A stretch of 31,641 bases of DNA from the NCBI GenBank assembly GCA_021772735.1, contig JAJFLK010000474.1:1-31641 (forward strand). The letters are read 5' to 3'. This document shows positions 24,101 through 31,059 of the stretch, piece by piece. A model generated the notes under the pieces. The model made no database searches and was not told the origin of the DNA. It saw nothing but the letters and a program-made list of their open reading frames with translations. Numbering within the stretch: position 1 is the stretch's first letter; each line of letters opens with the position of its first letter. Made by a program: the position numbers and the translations under genes. The DNA is from Candidatus Sumerlaeota bacterium (GTDB lineage: Bacteria > Sumerlaeota > Sumerlaeia > MVZB01 > JAJFLK01).

Positions 24101-26182
24101 CGCATGTCCGAGCAGCTCCAGCGCACGCTGTTCGGCGATCGGTTGCGCGCATTCGGCGAAATTGTCGCCCTGACCAAGACCCGCTACACACTTCACGAAC
24201 ATCCCGAACAGCTCACGATGATGTATCTGCTGCTCGGAGACCCCGCGATCGAATTGCAAATGACCAGCGGCCTTCGGGAGTTCGATCTCCCCTCGCCCCA
24301 TTACTTCCCCGGCCAGAGAATTCGTGTGGATCTCGTCGGGCTCAAACCCGCCGAGGGCCAATTTGAGGCTGAACTGATTTCGGCTTCCGGCCATTCGCTG
24401 AACGATGACGACGCGGGAAACTTTACGGACGGACGCATCGCTCTGGATTTCACGATTCCGTCCGATGCCGATCTTGAGGCGGCAAGACTGCGCGTCTATG
24501 CCTGGAACGAGAAGACTGGCGAAGAGATTGCGGCCGGATCGAGCTTCGAGATTGCGCTGCCCGAGATACAGATCACCGAGGCGCGCGAGCGATGGAATGA
24601 GGATGGGACGCGAGACGTTTTCGTCGCGCTGTCCAACCCCGGTTCAATCCCGATCACCGACGCCCGGCTTGACCTGCTATATGGAGCTTCGGGGCGATCA
24701 GATTCGTCGAAGTTGCTCGGATCGAATGCAGTCATGATGCTGGGCGAGAAAGAATTCAACCTCGACGCCGATGCCAAGACCACAGTCTCGCTCCGGCTAA
24801 ATACGGCCGCGCTCGAATTCATCCGCGATGCCGAAATCCGATCGCAAGATGCCGGGATGAAGGCTCCCGACCAGCCGCCCACCGAGCCTCAGCCCGTGAC
24901 GCTCGGAATCGCTGTTGATCCGACGGCTGGGATATCCACGCTTGCGGAGCGGCCGGTCTTTGCGACGCGAAAAAGTGTCGGCCTGCGCCCGGCTTCGGAT
25001 TGGGTGGGCCTGGTTCGGGAACTTTGCAGTATCGAGCCGGGTCCGAACGGCACTCTTCTCCAGCTGACCGGCGCGGTTCTCGGGAGCCCGGACGAGGACC
25101 GGTTATGGACCGTAGGCATCGACGATGCTGAGGGAACCGAAGTCACTTCCAAGGCGCTGCGCCTTTCCGGCGGGTCTGGGCTTGCGTCGTTCAACCTGCG
25201 CGGCGCGGATATGGACCGAGCGACCAGCGGAACGCTCTGGCTCGCGACGCGCCCCGCCCCGGGAGATCCCGACGGCGACGCGGACGCGGACCCCGAAGTC
25301 GAAGCCGGCGCCAATGCTGAAACAGGCGCCGAATCCGATGCCGACACCACTGCGCAAGCCGAGCGGATCAGCTCATTGAGCGTCGCTTCGCTACCGTCTT
25401 TGCGGCCGCGAGCGCGTATCGTTCCGGGCTCGGTCAGGGTTCGCCCCGAATCGCCAAGCGATGGCCAGACGATATTCGTCACCTGCGATATCGAAAATGT
25501 CGGCAACAAGGAAACCCGGGCGATATCCGCCGCGCTCTACGATAAGGACCCGGGCCGCGGCGGTCGCCAGCTCCCTTCAGAGATGGGCAACGGCAAGGCC
25601 CGCATCGACACGTTGAAACCCGGAGAGCGGCGCGAGATCCATTTGCGCTGGGATCCTTTCAATAACGCCGGCGAACAGGAGTTCTGGATCGCGCTGAACA
25701 GCGGCCGCTCGCGTGACGCGTCGCTCGATACCGATGTCAAACTCATGCACAGCGTCCGCGTGCGGTCCAAGGCCGCGCTCTCGCGCGGGAAAACCTGGAT
25801 GGAACCCAACCCGGATGTCGACGGGGCATATCTGCTTTTCGGCGAAGTCTTGAACACGGGCGAGACGGCGGCTCACGATGTCGTCGTGATTTTTTATCGA
25901 AGCAGTTTGAAGACTGAAGAGAATCGCCTTTCCGAAACCATCTTGGATCGAGTCCTGGCGGATCAGACCAAGGTGGCCATCGTCAACTGGGTTCCCGATC
26001 CCGACAAGGATTTCATCCCCGGCACGGAGCAACCCGAACCGTTACACGAAATCAGGCTCCGCGGTTCGCACCAGCGCATCGCGCCCGATAACGACGAGAA
26101 AGAAAATGAAGATTCTTCCGCCAACGGCTCGGAGAATTCGGGCGCGGCGGAAAGTTCGAACGGCACCCCGGAAAGCAACTGA
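21149..26182 (+). CDS. large peptidase C25 (gingipain-type) family protein
   Basis: This 1677-residue protein has an N-terminal signal anchor (about residues 8-29) and should act outside the cytoplasm. The C25 cysteine peptidase domain spans about 655-1040, with the catalytic dyad His898 in FYGHGSPN and Cys937 in MTCNTGAID, and closes with LLGDPAIEL. An N-terminal ~600 residues precede it, largely beta-rich (VWARLRLEAEGLYRLGF is the type II propeptide-like region). After the catalytic domain come several beta-sandwich modules, a short acidic Asp/Ala linker (about 1370-1407), and a CARDB-like domain (about 1418-1531) with a related second copy. The C-terminus is low complexity. Relatives outside Bacteroidota usually lack gingipain's Por-type sorting domain, and none is seen here. 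The start is TTG 21149; no ATG gives a signal sequence. Substrate unknown. Confidence 0.85.
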   Translation: MNKSPRRNRVILLVVAAALLVVVALVYLMRRSGPGSGPGQFAGVDPPSGPDAEIELTLLESQYGPRVSNLAHSADRITFTLSVRADEADDAFEEPLVFALPADRTIVPFIESYSYGPEDDRIVIEVENPEPLRAEDGADGEADEEDPKPEVAAANQFRTARSMKIEDLGILRRWRLGVVRFKREFSEKFARASEDSRGELRVDISLRWAEPYEFLDAPPFKAEVDPESSWGRTMGRLVANTEDLGLFQIGLPGSNRTGDDVAQSGDLDTAAPGDTAPISGHGLTAPWDDHPGDRVWARLRLEAEGLYRLGFDDLLFVGFPPDRPLRASDVRVFSHGRPVPLLRRETGGERGTEEILFWHSPSPTEYDTKTVYWVTVDGSMDDPTISPILPVQLEGEIVETERVHRIAHVERDIELKIQTDNLLSFEGLTWVDSVFKTGESIDFNVDLPGYVPDDLPLEASLKFFIAESQARLGASRFDIEVEREDEVISFGTVQPTDPRKGDVEVAFVFQAGSLSPKDNAISLTLPSKAPDNPLGTVETVEPGTPTDLWFDSFEIEYPSLPVLSDGVLDLNEPPMTDLGPVWTAIPAGTEDEFNDAIVLALGPDGRPLGTLELTGRAERLGFHWPGGPRRRTVIRTEAALIDTPRFETVAIDRLTLPDQGADHLIISHADFLDIAADLARLHESQGLRSRVVDVQSVYDHFSNGELSPLAIRDFLAWTLERWTGGAPTYVVLFGDASSDYHNLARNDIINWVPTYTHKFRGDRWASDYWLTLTAGEDDLGDFMIGRISVNNRTDARTIVDKMISYSERPKTGPWRSRLGFIADNGEFPPVVEDLRANHTPPAFETVPIYLNEEMPLQDNWYLPRTYVERERLKVSPVATRSIADLFRNGLSFLTFYGHGSPNIWMDERVWFGGGTPNSDNLFLVDSGHATFVTTMTCNTGAIDYPVHKPSGVNINISEDMLRTRDGGAIALYVPSGPSITQIHQRMSEQLQRTLFGDRLRAFGEIVALTKTRYTLHEHPEQLTMMYLLLGDPAIELQMTSGLREFDLPSPHYFPGQRIRVDLVGLKPAEGQFEAELISASGHSLNDDDAGNFTDGRIALDFTIPSDADLEAARLRVYAWNEKTGEEIAAGSSFEIALPEIQITEARERWNEDGTRDVFVALSNPGSIPITDARLDLLYGASGRSDSSKLLGSNAVMMLGEKEFNLDADAKTTVSLRLNTAALEFIRDAEIRSQDAGMKAPDQPPTEPQPVTLGIAVDPTAGISTLAERPVFATRKSVGLRPASDWVGLVRELCSIEPGPNGTLLQLTGAVLGSPDEDRLWTVGIDDAEGTEVTSKALRLSGGSGLASFNLRGADMDRATSGTLWLATRPAPGDPDGDADADPEVEAGANAETGAESDADTTAQAERISSLSVASLPSLRPRARIVPGSVRVRPESPSDGQTIFVTCDIENVGNKETRAISAALYDKDPGRGGRQLPSEMGNGKARIDTLKPGERREIHLRWDPFNNAGEQEFWIALNSGRSRDASLDTDVKLMHSVRVRSKAALSRGKTWMEPNPDVDGAYLLFGEVLNTGETAAHDVVVIFYRSSLKTEENRLSETILDRVLADQTKVAIVNWVPDPDKDFIPGTEQPEPLHEIRLRGSHQRIAPDNDEKENEDSSANGSENSGAAESSNGTPESN

Positions 26183-26206
26183 CCCGCATCGAATCAACGC
26201 GGGTCA
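26180..26206. terminator. hairpin between convergent C25 and rpmE genes
   Basis: TGACCCGC (26180-26187) pairs perfectly with GCGGGTCA (26199-26206) around an 11-nt loop, starting at the stop codon of the C25 gene. Neither strand has a clear T run after it. Position between convergent genes suggests a bidirectional transcript end. Confidence 0.45.
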
Positions 26207-26265
26207 GCCGGAGAAGAAAATTGTGTCGCTCAGACTCGATTCCGGATACTTGACCCGGCGAAACG

Positions 26266-26478
26266 TCACTCGGCTTTGTCGAACTTGGCGAAACGCTTTT
26301 TGAATTTCTCAACGCGGCCGGCCGTATCCATCATCTTCTGCTTGCCCGTGTAAAACGGGTGGCACGAAGAACAAATCTCCAGCTTCCGGATCGGCCGGGT
26401 GGAATGGATCTGGTATGTCGCGCCGCAGACGCAGGCGATTTCTCTCATCTCGTAGTCCGGGTGGATTCCCTGCTTCAT
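26266..26478 (-). CDS. rpmE: 50S ribosomal protein L31 (zinc-binding type)
   Basis: A 70-residue large-subunit protein starting MKQGIHPDYE, the family's standard N-terminus, so ATG 26478 is the start rather than 26523. The zinc-ligand cysteines of the C+ form are present at 16, 18, 36 and 39 (CVCG and CSSCHPFYTGKQK). AAGGA lies nine bases upstream. It is the zinc-replete form; a zinc-free paralogue, if any, is elsewhere. It is convergent with the C25 gene and divergent from rpmB. Confidence 0.97.
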   Translation of the reverse strand: MKQGIHPDYEMREIACVCGATYQIHSTRPIRKLEICSSCHPFYTGKQKMMDTAGRVEKFKKRFAKFDKAE

Positions 26479-26797
26479 TGCCGTATGTCCTTTATTCTCA
26501 GTAGATCCGGTCCAAGTCTTCACCGGCTGCCTGACGCGCGCATCTCCGTTAATGCACTTAACCAGCCAGCCAAGCCGATGACACTAGCAAATCCGACCTT
26601 CATCCGTCAACCCGCACACGTCGATGAAGACGCGTTGCCTATCCAGCTTCACATCGGAGGATTGGAAGCTCACACTTCCCAGATAGCCAGATGGCATTTG
26701 ATATTGACGAGAGGCCAGACTATTTGCGAGACTGCCGGGCTCAGCGCGGTCCAGACCGACCTCGCCATCACGATCTTGATAAACGGGATGCGGTTCA
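26479..26797. other. intergenic region between divergent rpmE and rpmB
   Basis: Nothing firm was found here beyond the rpmE ribosome binding site. Two plus-strand frames cross it (from about 26578 and 26691) and run into rpmB. They lack ribosome binding sites and resemble no family, so they are not called. Confidence 0.4.
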
Positions 26798-27034
26798 ATG
26801 GCTCAGATTTGCGATATTTGCGGTAAGCGCCCCCAGGTGGGCTATAACGTGTCCCATGCGCACAACAGGACCAAACGGCGCTGGATGCCGAACCTGCAGA
26901 AGGTCCGAGCGTTGACCAACGGCAAGGTCAAGCGCATCAAGGCCTGCACCCAATGCATCCGATCCGGCAAAGTCACGAAAGTGCCGCACAATTTCTCCGG
27001 CGCCAAGGCCGCGACTCCGGCTTCAACCTCCTGA
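26798..27034 (+). CDS. rpmB: 50S ribosomal protein L28
   Basis: A 78-residue large-subunit protein. It shows the family pattern MAQICDICGKRP, GYNVSHAHNRTKRRW, PNLQKVRAL and KRIKACTQCIRSGKV. The paired CxxC motifs at Cys5/Cys8 and Cys50/Cys53 make it the zinc-binding form, as L31 is here. ATG 26798 is the natural start; the SD is weak. A short hairpin followed by TTATTTTT after the stop likely ends its transcript. Confidence 0.97.
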   Translation: MAQICDICGKRPQVGYNVSHAHNRTKRRWMPNLQKVRALTNGKVKRIKACTQCIRSGKVTKVPHNFSGAKAATPASTS

Positions 27035-27046
27035 CAATCTGACAGC

Positions 27047-27069
27047 GGGCCGATTGGCCTCTTATTTTT
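27047..27069 (+). terminator. intrinsic terminator after rpmB
   Basis: GGGCC (27047-27051) pairs with GGCCT (27056-27060), including one G-U, around a GATT loop. The plus strand then reads CTTATTTTT. The stem is short, but the T-rich tract and position 13 nt after the rpmB stop fit Rho-independent termination. It overlaps the end of the convergent TPR gene. Confidence 0.5.
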
Positions 27070-27694
27070 CAAGCTCCTCCGCCACGGCTCGCAAGTGTTC
27101 CGCTGTGGCGGATTTGTTCTGGCGCTCGAACAAATCGGCAGTATCCAGCAGCAGGTTCGTACGATCCTCGGCCGTCAACGTTTGATCCATATCCATGATG
27201 CCCAGGGATCGGATTGCCGCCTTTAGCGCCAGGCCCGGACGACCCGAGCGTTCGGAGGCAACCATTGCCATTCGCCACCACGTCCCCCTTGCGTCAGGCG
27301 GCAACGGGTTGATCCACAAAGCCTCCCAAAGAAACTCGGTGGCGAGCCTGTATTCCCCACGCTTGTAGGCGCGCTCTCCGGCCAGCCTGCGGACGTTGGC
27401 CTGATTGCGATGAACAAGCAGCATGCGAGGAATCGCGGCATTCAATTTGCCTTCGTGCCCCTCGATCTTGAACAGCGCGTATTGCAGGTAAAGCGCGTCC
27501 GAATGATTCGGGTCCAAACCGAGCGCGCGCTCGACCAGTTCGAGCGGGATGTCGGAATCGGGGTTGTTCTGCTCGACCTGCGCCGCGCGATAAAGCAATT
27601 TCGCCCCATAGCCCGCGCATTCCGACGCGACGGCCGCCGCCAGGATTAACCCCGCAACGATCACGCTGAGACCATAGTTGAATCGAGAGTTCAT
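27062..27694 (-). CDS. membrane-anchored TPR-like protein
   Basis: The 210-residue product begins at ATG 27694, whose ATGA overlaps the lpxK stop, so it is translationally coupled to lpxK. An N-terminal hydrophobic helix (about residues 8-26, GLSVIVAGLILAAAVASEC) acts as a signal anchor. The rest is helical with TPR-like repeats, for example IPLELVERALGLDPNHSDALYL and YRLATEFLWEALWINPLPPDA. It ends with SATAEHLRAVAEELEK. No specific family is recognised. The link to lpxK suggests a part in envelope or lipid A assembly, which is inference only. It ends head to head with rpmB. Confidence 0.72.
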   Translation of the reverse strand: MNSRFNYGLSVIVAGLILAAAVASECAGYGAKLLYRAAQVEQNNPDSDIPLELVERALGLDPNHSDALYLQYALFKIEGHEGKLNAAIPRMLLVHRNQANVRRLAGERAYKRGEYRLATEFLWEALWINPLPPDARGTWWRMAMVASERSGRPGLALKAAIRSLGIMDMDQTLTAEDRTNLLLDTADLFERQNKSATAEHLRAVAEELEK

Positions 27695-28797
27695 GCCAGA
27701 ATCTTCTCCATGACCAGCGCCCAGCCCGGGCTCTGATCCCACAGCATCGCGAGCGTCGCGACAAATACCGGCATGCCCCCGCCGGCTACTTGCGCAAGTT
27801 TCACCGCGTCCTTCTCAGTGGTCAAAATGAAATCGGCCCCGGCGTCTTTAGCCTGGCAGCGCATGTCCTCGACATCGCTCGGCCCGTACTCGGCATGGTC
27901 TCGGCCAATGACGTGGCCCGTGATCTCGATCCGGGCCCGGCGCACAAGAGCCTCGAATCCATCGGGCCGGGCCAGCGCGCTGACGAGCAACGCCCGCCGA
28001 CCGGCTAGTTCGGAGATGGGGCAACTGATCGGCGAGGCATCCAGAATCTCGCCAAGGGGATAATACGAATCCAACTTCGACTCGGCCTCGAGGATCGACG
28101 CCTGCGGAGCGTGAACCTTCAGCTCCGTGCGGATTTGATCCAAGCGGACCGAACGCTCCGCCTCGGGCAGGTATTCGGCGTGGGTGATGATGAGCGCCGT
28201 GGCACGCCCGAGAGCCGAGAGCGACTCGCGCAGCCGTCCTGCCGGAAGCTGCCGCGAGCGCGAAGGCACGTCTCGCGCATCCCACAGCACCAGGTCAACC
28301 TCGCGTGCCAATGCCTCGTGCTGGAACCCGTCGTCGAGGACAAATAAATCCGGATCGAATCGGTCCATTGCTGCCAGGCCCGCATCGTATCGACTTGTTC
28401 CGATGACGACCGGAACGCCCGGGCATCGCAGAGCCATCAACATCGGCTCATCGCCCGCCTCGCTCGCGGTGCAGCATGGCTTATCTCCGTCCGAGACAAC
28501 CCGTGGCTGCCTCGCTTCTGGGACTGCGCCATATCCTCGGCTAAGGATCACGGGCCTCCGTCCACGGCGCACCAGCTCATTGACCAGATGAATGATGAAC
28601 GGCGTCTTGCCGGTTCCGCCAACGGTCAGGTTGCCCACGCAGACGACCTTTTTCGGCAGCCGTGATCGGCGCTTGAAGCCCAGATCGTAAAGCCCGCGAT
28701 GTGCGCGCCGCCCTCCGGCGTAGATCCACGACATGGGCAGACGCAACCATGACGCCCCCATCAATTCACTTTCGATTTCTGGGATGGTAGCGCTCAT
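27691..28797 (-). CDS. lpxK: tetraacyldisaccharide 4'-kinase
   Basis: LpxK phosphorylates the 4' position of the lipid A disaccharide at the inner face of the cytoplasmic membrane, the sixth step of lipid A synthesis. The 368-residue protein has an N-terminal hydrophobic/basic helix for membrane attachment, the P-loop GNLTVGGTGKTPF near residues 55-67, RPVILSRGYG, the signature DDGFQH, and the C-terminal LTTEKDAVKL. All are family landmarks and the length is usual. Together with the heptose adenylyltransferase this shows that the organism makes LPS. The start is ATG 28797; the SD is poor. Confidence 0.95.
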   Translation of the reverse strand: MSATIPEIESELMGASWLRLPMSWIYAGGRRAHRGLYDLGFKRRSRLPKKVVCVGNLTVGGTGKTPFIIHLVNELVRRGRRPVILSRGYGAVPEARQPRVVSDGDKPCCTASEAGDEPMLMALRCPGVPVVIGTSRYDAGLAAMDRFDPDLFVLDDGFQHEALAREVDLVLWDARDVPSRSRQLPAGRLRESLSALGRATALIITHAEYLPEAERSVRLDQIRTELKVHAPQASILEAESKLDSYYPLGEILDASPISCPISELAGRRALLVSALARPDGFEALVRRARIEITGHVIGRDHAEYGPSDVEDMRCQAKDAGADFILTTEKDAVKLAQVAGGGMPVFVATLAMLWDQSPGWALVMEKILA

Positions 28798-28915
28798 GCG
28801 TGGAGGGATCGTCCTGGGCTTGAGTTCATTGGGATCACGATGCTCGGATCGATCACACGAGCCTATCTAAACAATCGATTGCAAGAAACCCAAGTCAATC
28901 CGCGCGAGGTTTTAA

Positions 28916-29080
28916 GAAGAGGAGAAACCACAGATTACACAGATTTCACAGATTTCACAGATTAAAGAGAAACGGACCACGGGGGCACGGGGAATTCGGA
29001 GTAGTGAGCCGCGACACAAAATGAATCCGTCATTCTTGAATCTGTGAAATCTGTGCAATCTGTGGATTCTCCCACTCTTC
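28916..29080. repeat. MITE-like inverted repeat with CACAGATT units
   Basis: The left arm (28916-28963) has GAAGAG, then GAGAAACC and four copies of the 9-mer CACAGATT[A/T]. The right arm (29039-29080) has three AATCTGTG units, then GATTCTCC and CTCTTC, which is the imperfect reverse complement. About 75 nt lie between. Similar CACAGATT arrays occur as dispersed repeats in many bacterial genomes. No transposase is inside and no target-site duplication was clear. It fills most of the gap between lpxK and the thioredoxin gene; the remaining 28798-28915 shows nothing. Confidence 0.65.
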
Positions 29081-29195
29081 GCTTTCGCCCCGCTGCCGGT
29101 GACACGAAAACCCCTGAACAACATGACCTCCGAGGCCGATAAACCATTACGGGCTGTTTTATTCTGCGCCCACACCCAAGGAGAACGGTCAGACC

Positions 29196-30233
29196 ATGAA
29201 CTTCACTCGACCATCGGAACAACCAAGACGGATATGCCAATCACTCCGGCTTGCCATCATCATGGCCTTATCGGCCTTGGCGGCATTGTCGGTATTTCCG
29301 CCGCGCGCCATCGCCGCGCCAGATTTCGGGGCGATGGAGAGCCAATACATGACACTGGTCGATTCGCTTGGCGCCGATGCGCCGGCGATCCAATCGGCCA
29401 CGCTTTCTTACGCGGCCCAGTTGCGCGCCGCCGCCGGTTCATCAACCGGGGAAGCTTCGGAGAAAGCCCTGGTCGAAAGCTCGGTTTACTTCCATCTCGC
29501 GGGCGACAGCGTTGTGGCCAAGGAGGTGCTTCGCGAAGCTGCGGCGACCATACGGGCGTGGCCCGCCAAGTTGCTGTTCATCGATGCCGCGCTTGAAATG
29601 GGCCAGCGCGATTTGGCGCGCGTCGCGGCGGTGGCTTTGATCCCCGAAGTCAAGGCCAATGCCGCACAGGCAGCCGAACTCGTGCCCATGCTCAACACGC
29701 TTGGCATGAATCAAGAAGCCCTGATTGTCCGCCAGGCGCATCAATCCGCCCTGGGGAATTCAGGTGCCGACTCCAGCTCGGCCGGGGCTCAGACAAGCGC
29801 ACGCCTGGACAACCGAGGCGTCGCTCCGATCCTGTTTACGGCACGCGCATTCGGCGGTGGCGGGACGGTTTCGATCAATAAATACAGGGGCAGGGTTGTC
29901 GTGCTCGATTTTTGGGCGACATGGTGCGGACCGTGCATGCACGAAATGCCGATGGTCAAGCGCATGTACGAGGATCTGCACCGCGACGGGCTCGTCATCA
30001 TCGGTATTTCGCTCGATAAGAACGCCGGTGATTTGCAGCGGGCCATTGGCAAGTACGGACTGGACTGGCCGCAGGTCTACGACGGCAAAGGCTGGAACGC
30101 CGCAGTGGCAAAGAAATACGGCGTCAACTCAATCCCGGACACGGTGCTGATCAGCCGCGGCGGAAGGGTCGTCGCGCGCGGCCTGCGCGGAGGCCAACTG
30201 CGTCAGGCCGTCGAGGCCGAACTGGCGCGCTGA
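29196..30233 (+). CDS. exported TlpA/ResA-like thioredoxin-fold protein
   Basis: The 345-residue protein has a signal peptide (about residues 1-40, cleavage near AIA/APD) and should be periplasmic. A helical, TPR-like region (about 45-190) precedes a TlpA-like thioredoxin domain (about 210-345). Its redox motif is WCGPC with Cys244 and Cys247 (VLDFWATWCGPCMHEMP). The cis-proline motif appears as NSIPDTVLI. Such proteins reduce disulfides in cytochrome c maturation or other periplasmic targets. The unusual N-terminal helical extension may bind a partner. AAGGAGA lies about 11 nt before ATG 29196. The upstream gap contains the MITE-like repeat. Confidence 0.88.
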   Translation: MNFTRPSEQPRRICQSLRLAIIMALSALAALSVFPPRAIAAPDFGAMESQYMTLVDSLGADAPAIQSATLSYAAQLRAAAGSSTGEASEKALVESSVYFHLAGDSVVAKEVLREAAATIRAWPAKLLFIDAALEMGQRDLARVAAVALIPEVKANAAQAAELVPMLNTLGMNQEALIVRQAHQSALGNSGADSSSAGAQTSARLDNRGVAPILFTARAFGGGGTVSINKYRGRVVVLDFWATWCGPCMHEMPMVKRMYEDLHRDGLVIIGISLDKNAGDLQRAIGKYGLDWPQVYDGKGWNAAVAKKYGVNSIPDTVLISRGGRVVARGLRGGQLRQAVEAELAR

Positions 30234-30281
30234 TTCATCGAGTCTTGAAATCGTCTCAGCTCGCGAGCGCTTCATTGACCT

Positions 30282-31019
30282 TTAGGGTTTCAATCGTCTT
30301 GCAAACAATCTCAAGCCCAGCACGGAAAAAAACGACCGGATCATAATTCGCGCGTTGAACGTCGATTCGCCTTCGCGTCGTTCTTCGAACATGATCGGGA
30401 TTTCGATCATCTTGAAACCGCGCATCCGGGCCGCGACCAAAACCTCCTGGACGATTTCCGGCCCGGTGGCCCGCATCGCATCCCATGGCATGGCCTCAAG
30501 CGCGCGCCGGCTGAAGAGGCGATACCCTGAAGTCGGATCGCGCAGCGGCAGCCCGAGCACCGTGCCGATATAAAAACTTGCGAACGCTGTGATCCATCCG
30601 CGCACGGCCGAACGCCCACGCTCGCCGCCACCCGCGACGCGCCGCGAGCCGACAATAATATCAATGCCTTCCGGCCCGGCTGCCGAGGCTTGCGCGACCT
30701 CAACAAAATCCGGAATGTGCCCCGGATCGTGCGAGAAATCGGCGTCCATCTCCAGCACCCAATCCGCGCCCAGTTCGACCGCGCGGCGGAACCCCGCGAT
30801 TCCGGCCAAACCTCGGCCCTTATCTTTCTTGCGATGCAGAAGATGGACGCGAGGATTCGTCTCGGCCATTTCGGCGACAATTTTCCAGGTGCCGTCCGGC
30901 GAATGATCGTCCACGACAAGCGCCTGCCAATCTTCCCCGTGAGCGAGTATCGCCTCGATGAGCGGCCGGATGTTACCGGCCTCGTTGTATGTCGGCAGCA
31001 TGGCTATGAATCGGGGCAT
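30282..31019 (-). CDS. polyprenol monophosphomannose synthase-like GT2
   Basis: The 245-residue enzyme is of the short Dpm1 class, which makes polyprenyl-phosphate mannose (or glucose) from GDP/UDP-sugar at the membrane. It shows MPRFIAMLPTYNEAGNI, ALVVDDHSPDGTW, the metal site MDADFSHDPGHIPDF, VGSRRVAGG, PTSGYRLFSRRAL, and FEERREGESTFN, all typical. No C-terminal transmembrane domain is present. ATG 31019 is chosen over 31142 because homology begins at residue 2 and the longer version has no family support. It lies 40 nt after the BshB1-like gene on the same strand. It is the second Dpm1-type gene in the window. Confidence 0.92.
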   Translation of the reverse strand: MPRFIAMLPTYNEAGNIRPLIEAILAHGEDWQALVVDDHSPDGTWKIVAEMAETNPRVHLLHRKKDKGRGLAGIAGFRRAVELGADWVLEMDADFSHDPGHIPDFVEVAQASAAGPEGIDIIVGSRRVAGGGERGRSAVRGWITAFASFYIGTVLGLPLRDPTSGYRLFSRRALEAMPWDAMRATGPEIVQEVLVAARMRGFKMIEIPIMFEERREGESTFNARIMIRSFFSVLGLRLFARRLKP

Positions 31020-31059
31020 GAGAATTGGATCGCAGTGGCGTGGCGTTTTTGCGCGCTGA

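Noticed and set aside
22943..24394. 483-residue minus-strand frame opposite the C25 gene
   Set aside because: It is a codon-bias shadow of the catalytic domain and has no start signal or recognisable domain.
26578..26915. Possible small plus-strand genes between rpmE and rpmB (frames from 26578 and 26691)
   Set aside because: No ribosome binding sites, no family similarity, and both run into rpmB in other frames.
28920..28963. CRISPR-like array of CACAGATT units
   Set aside because: Units are 9 bp in tandem without spacers, and the other arm is inverted; no cas genes are near.
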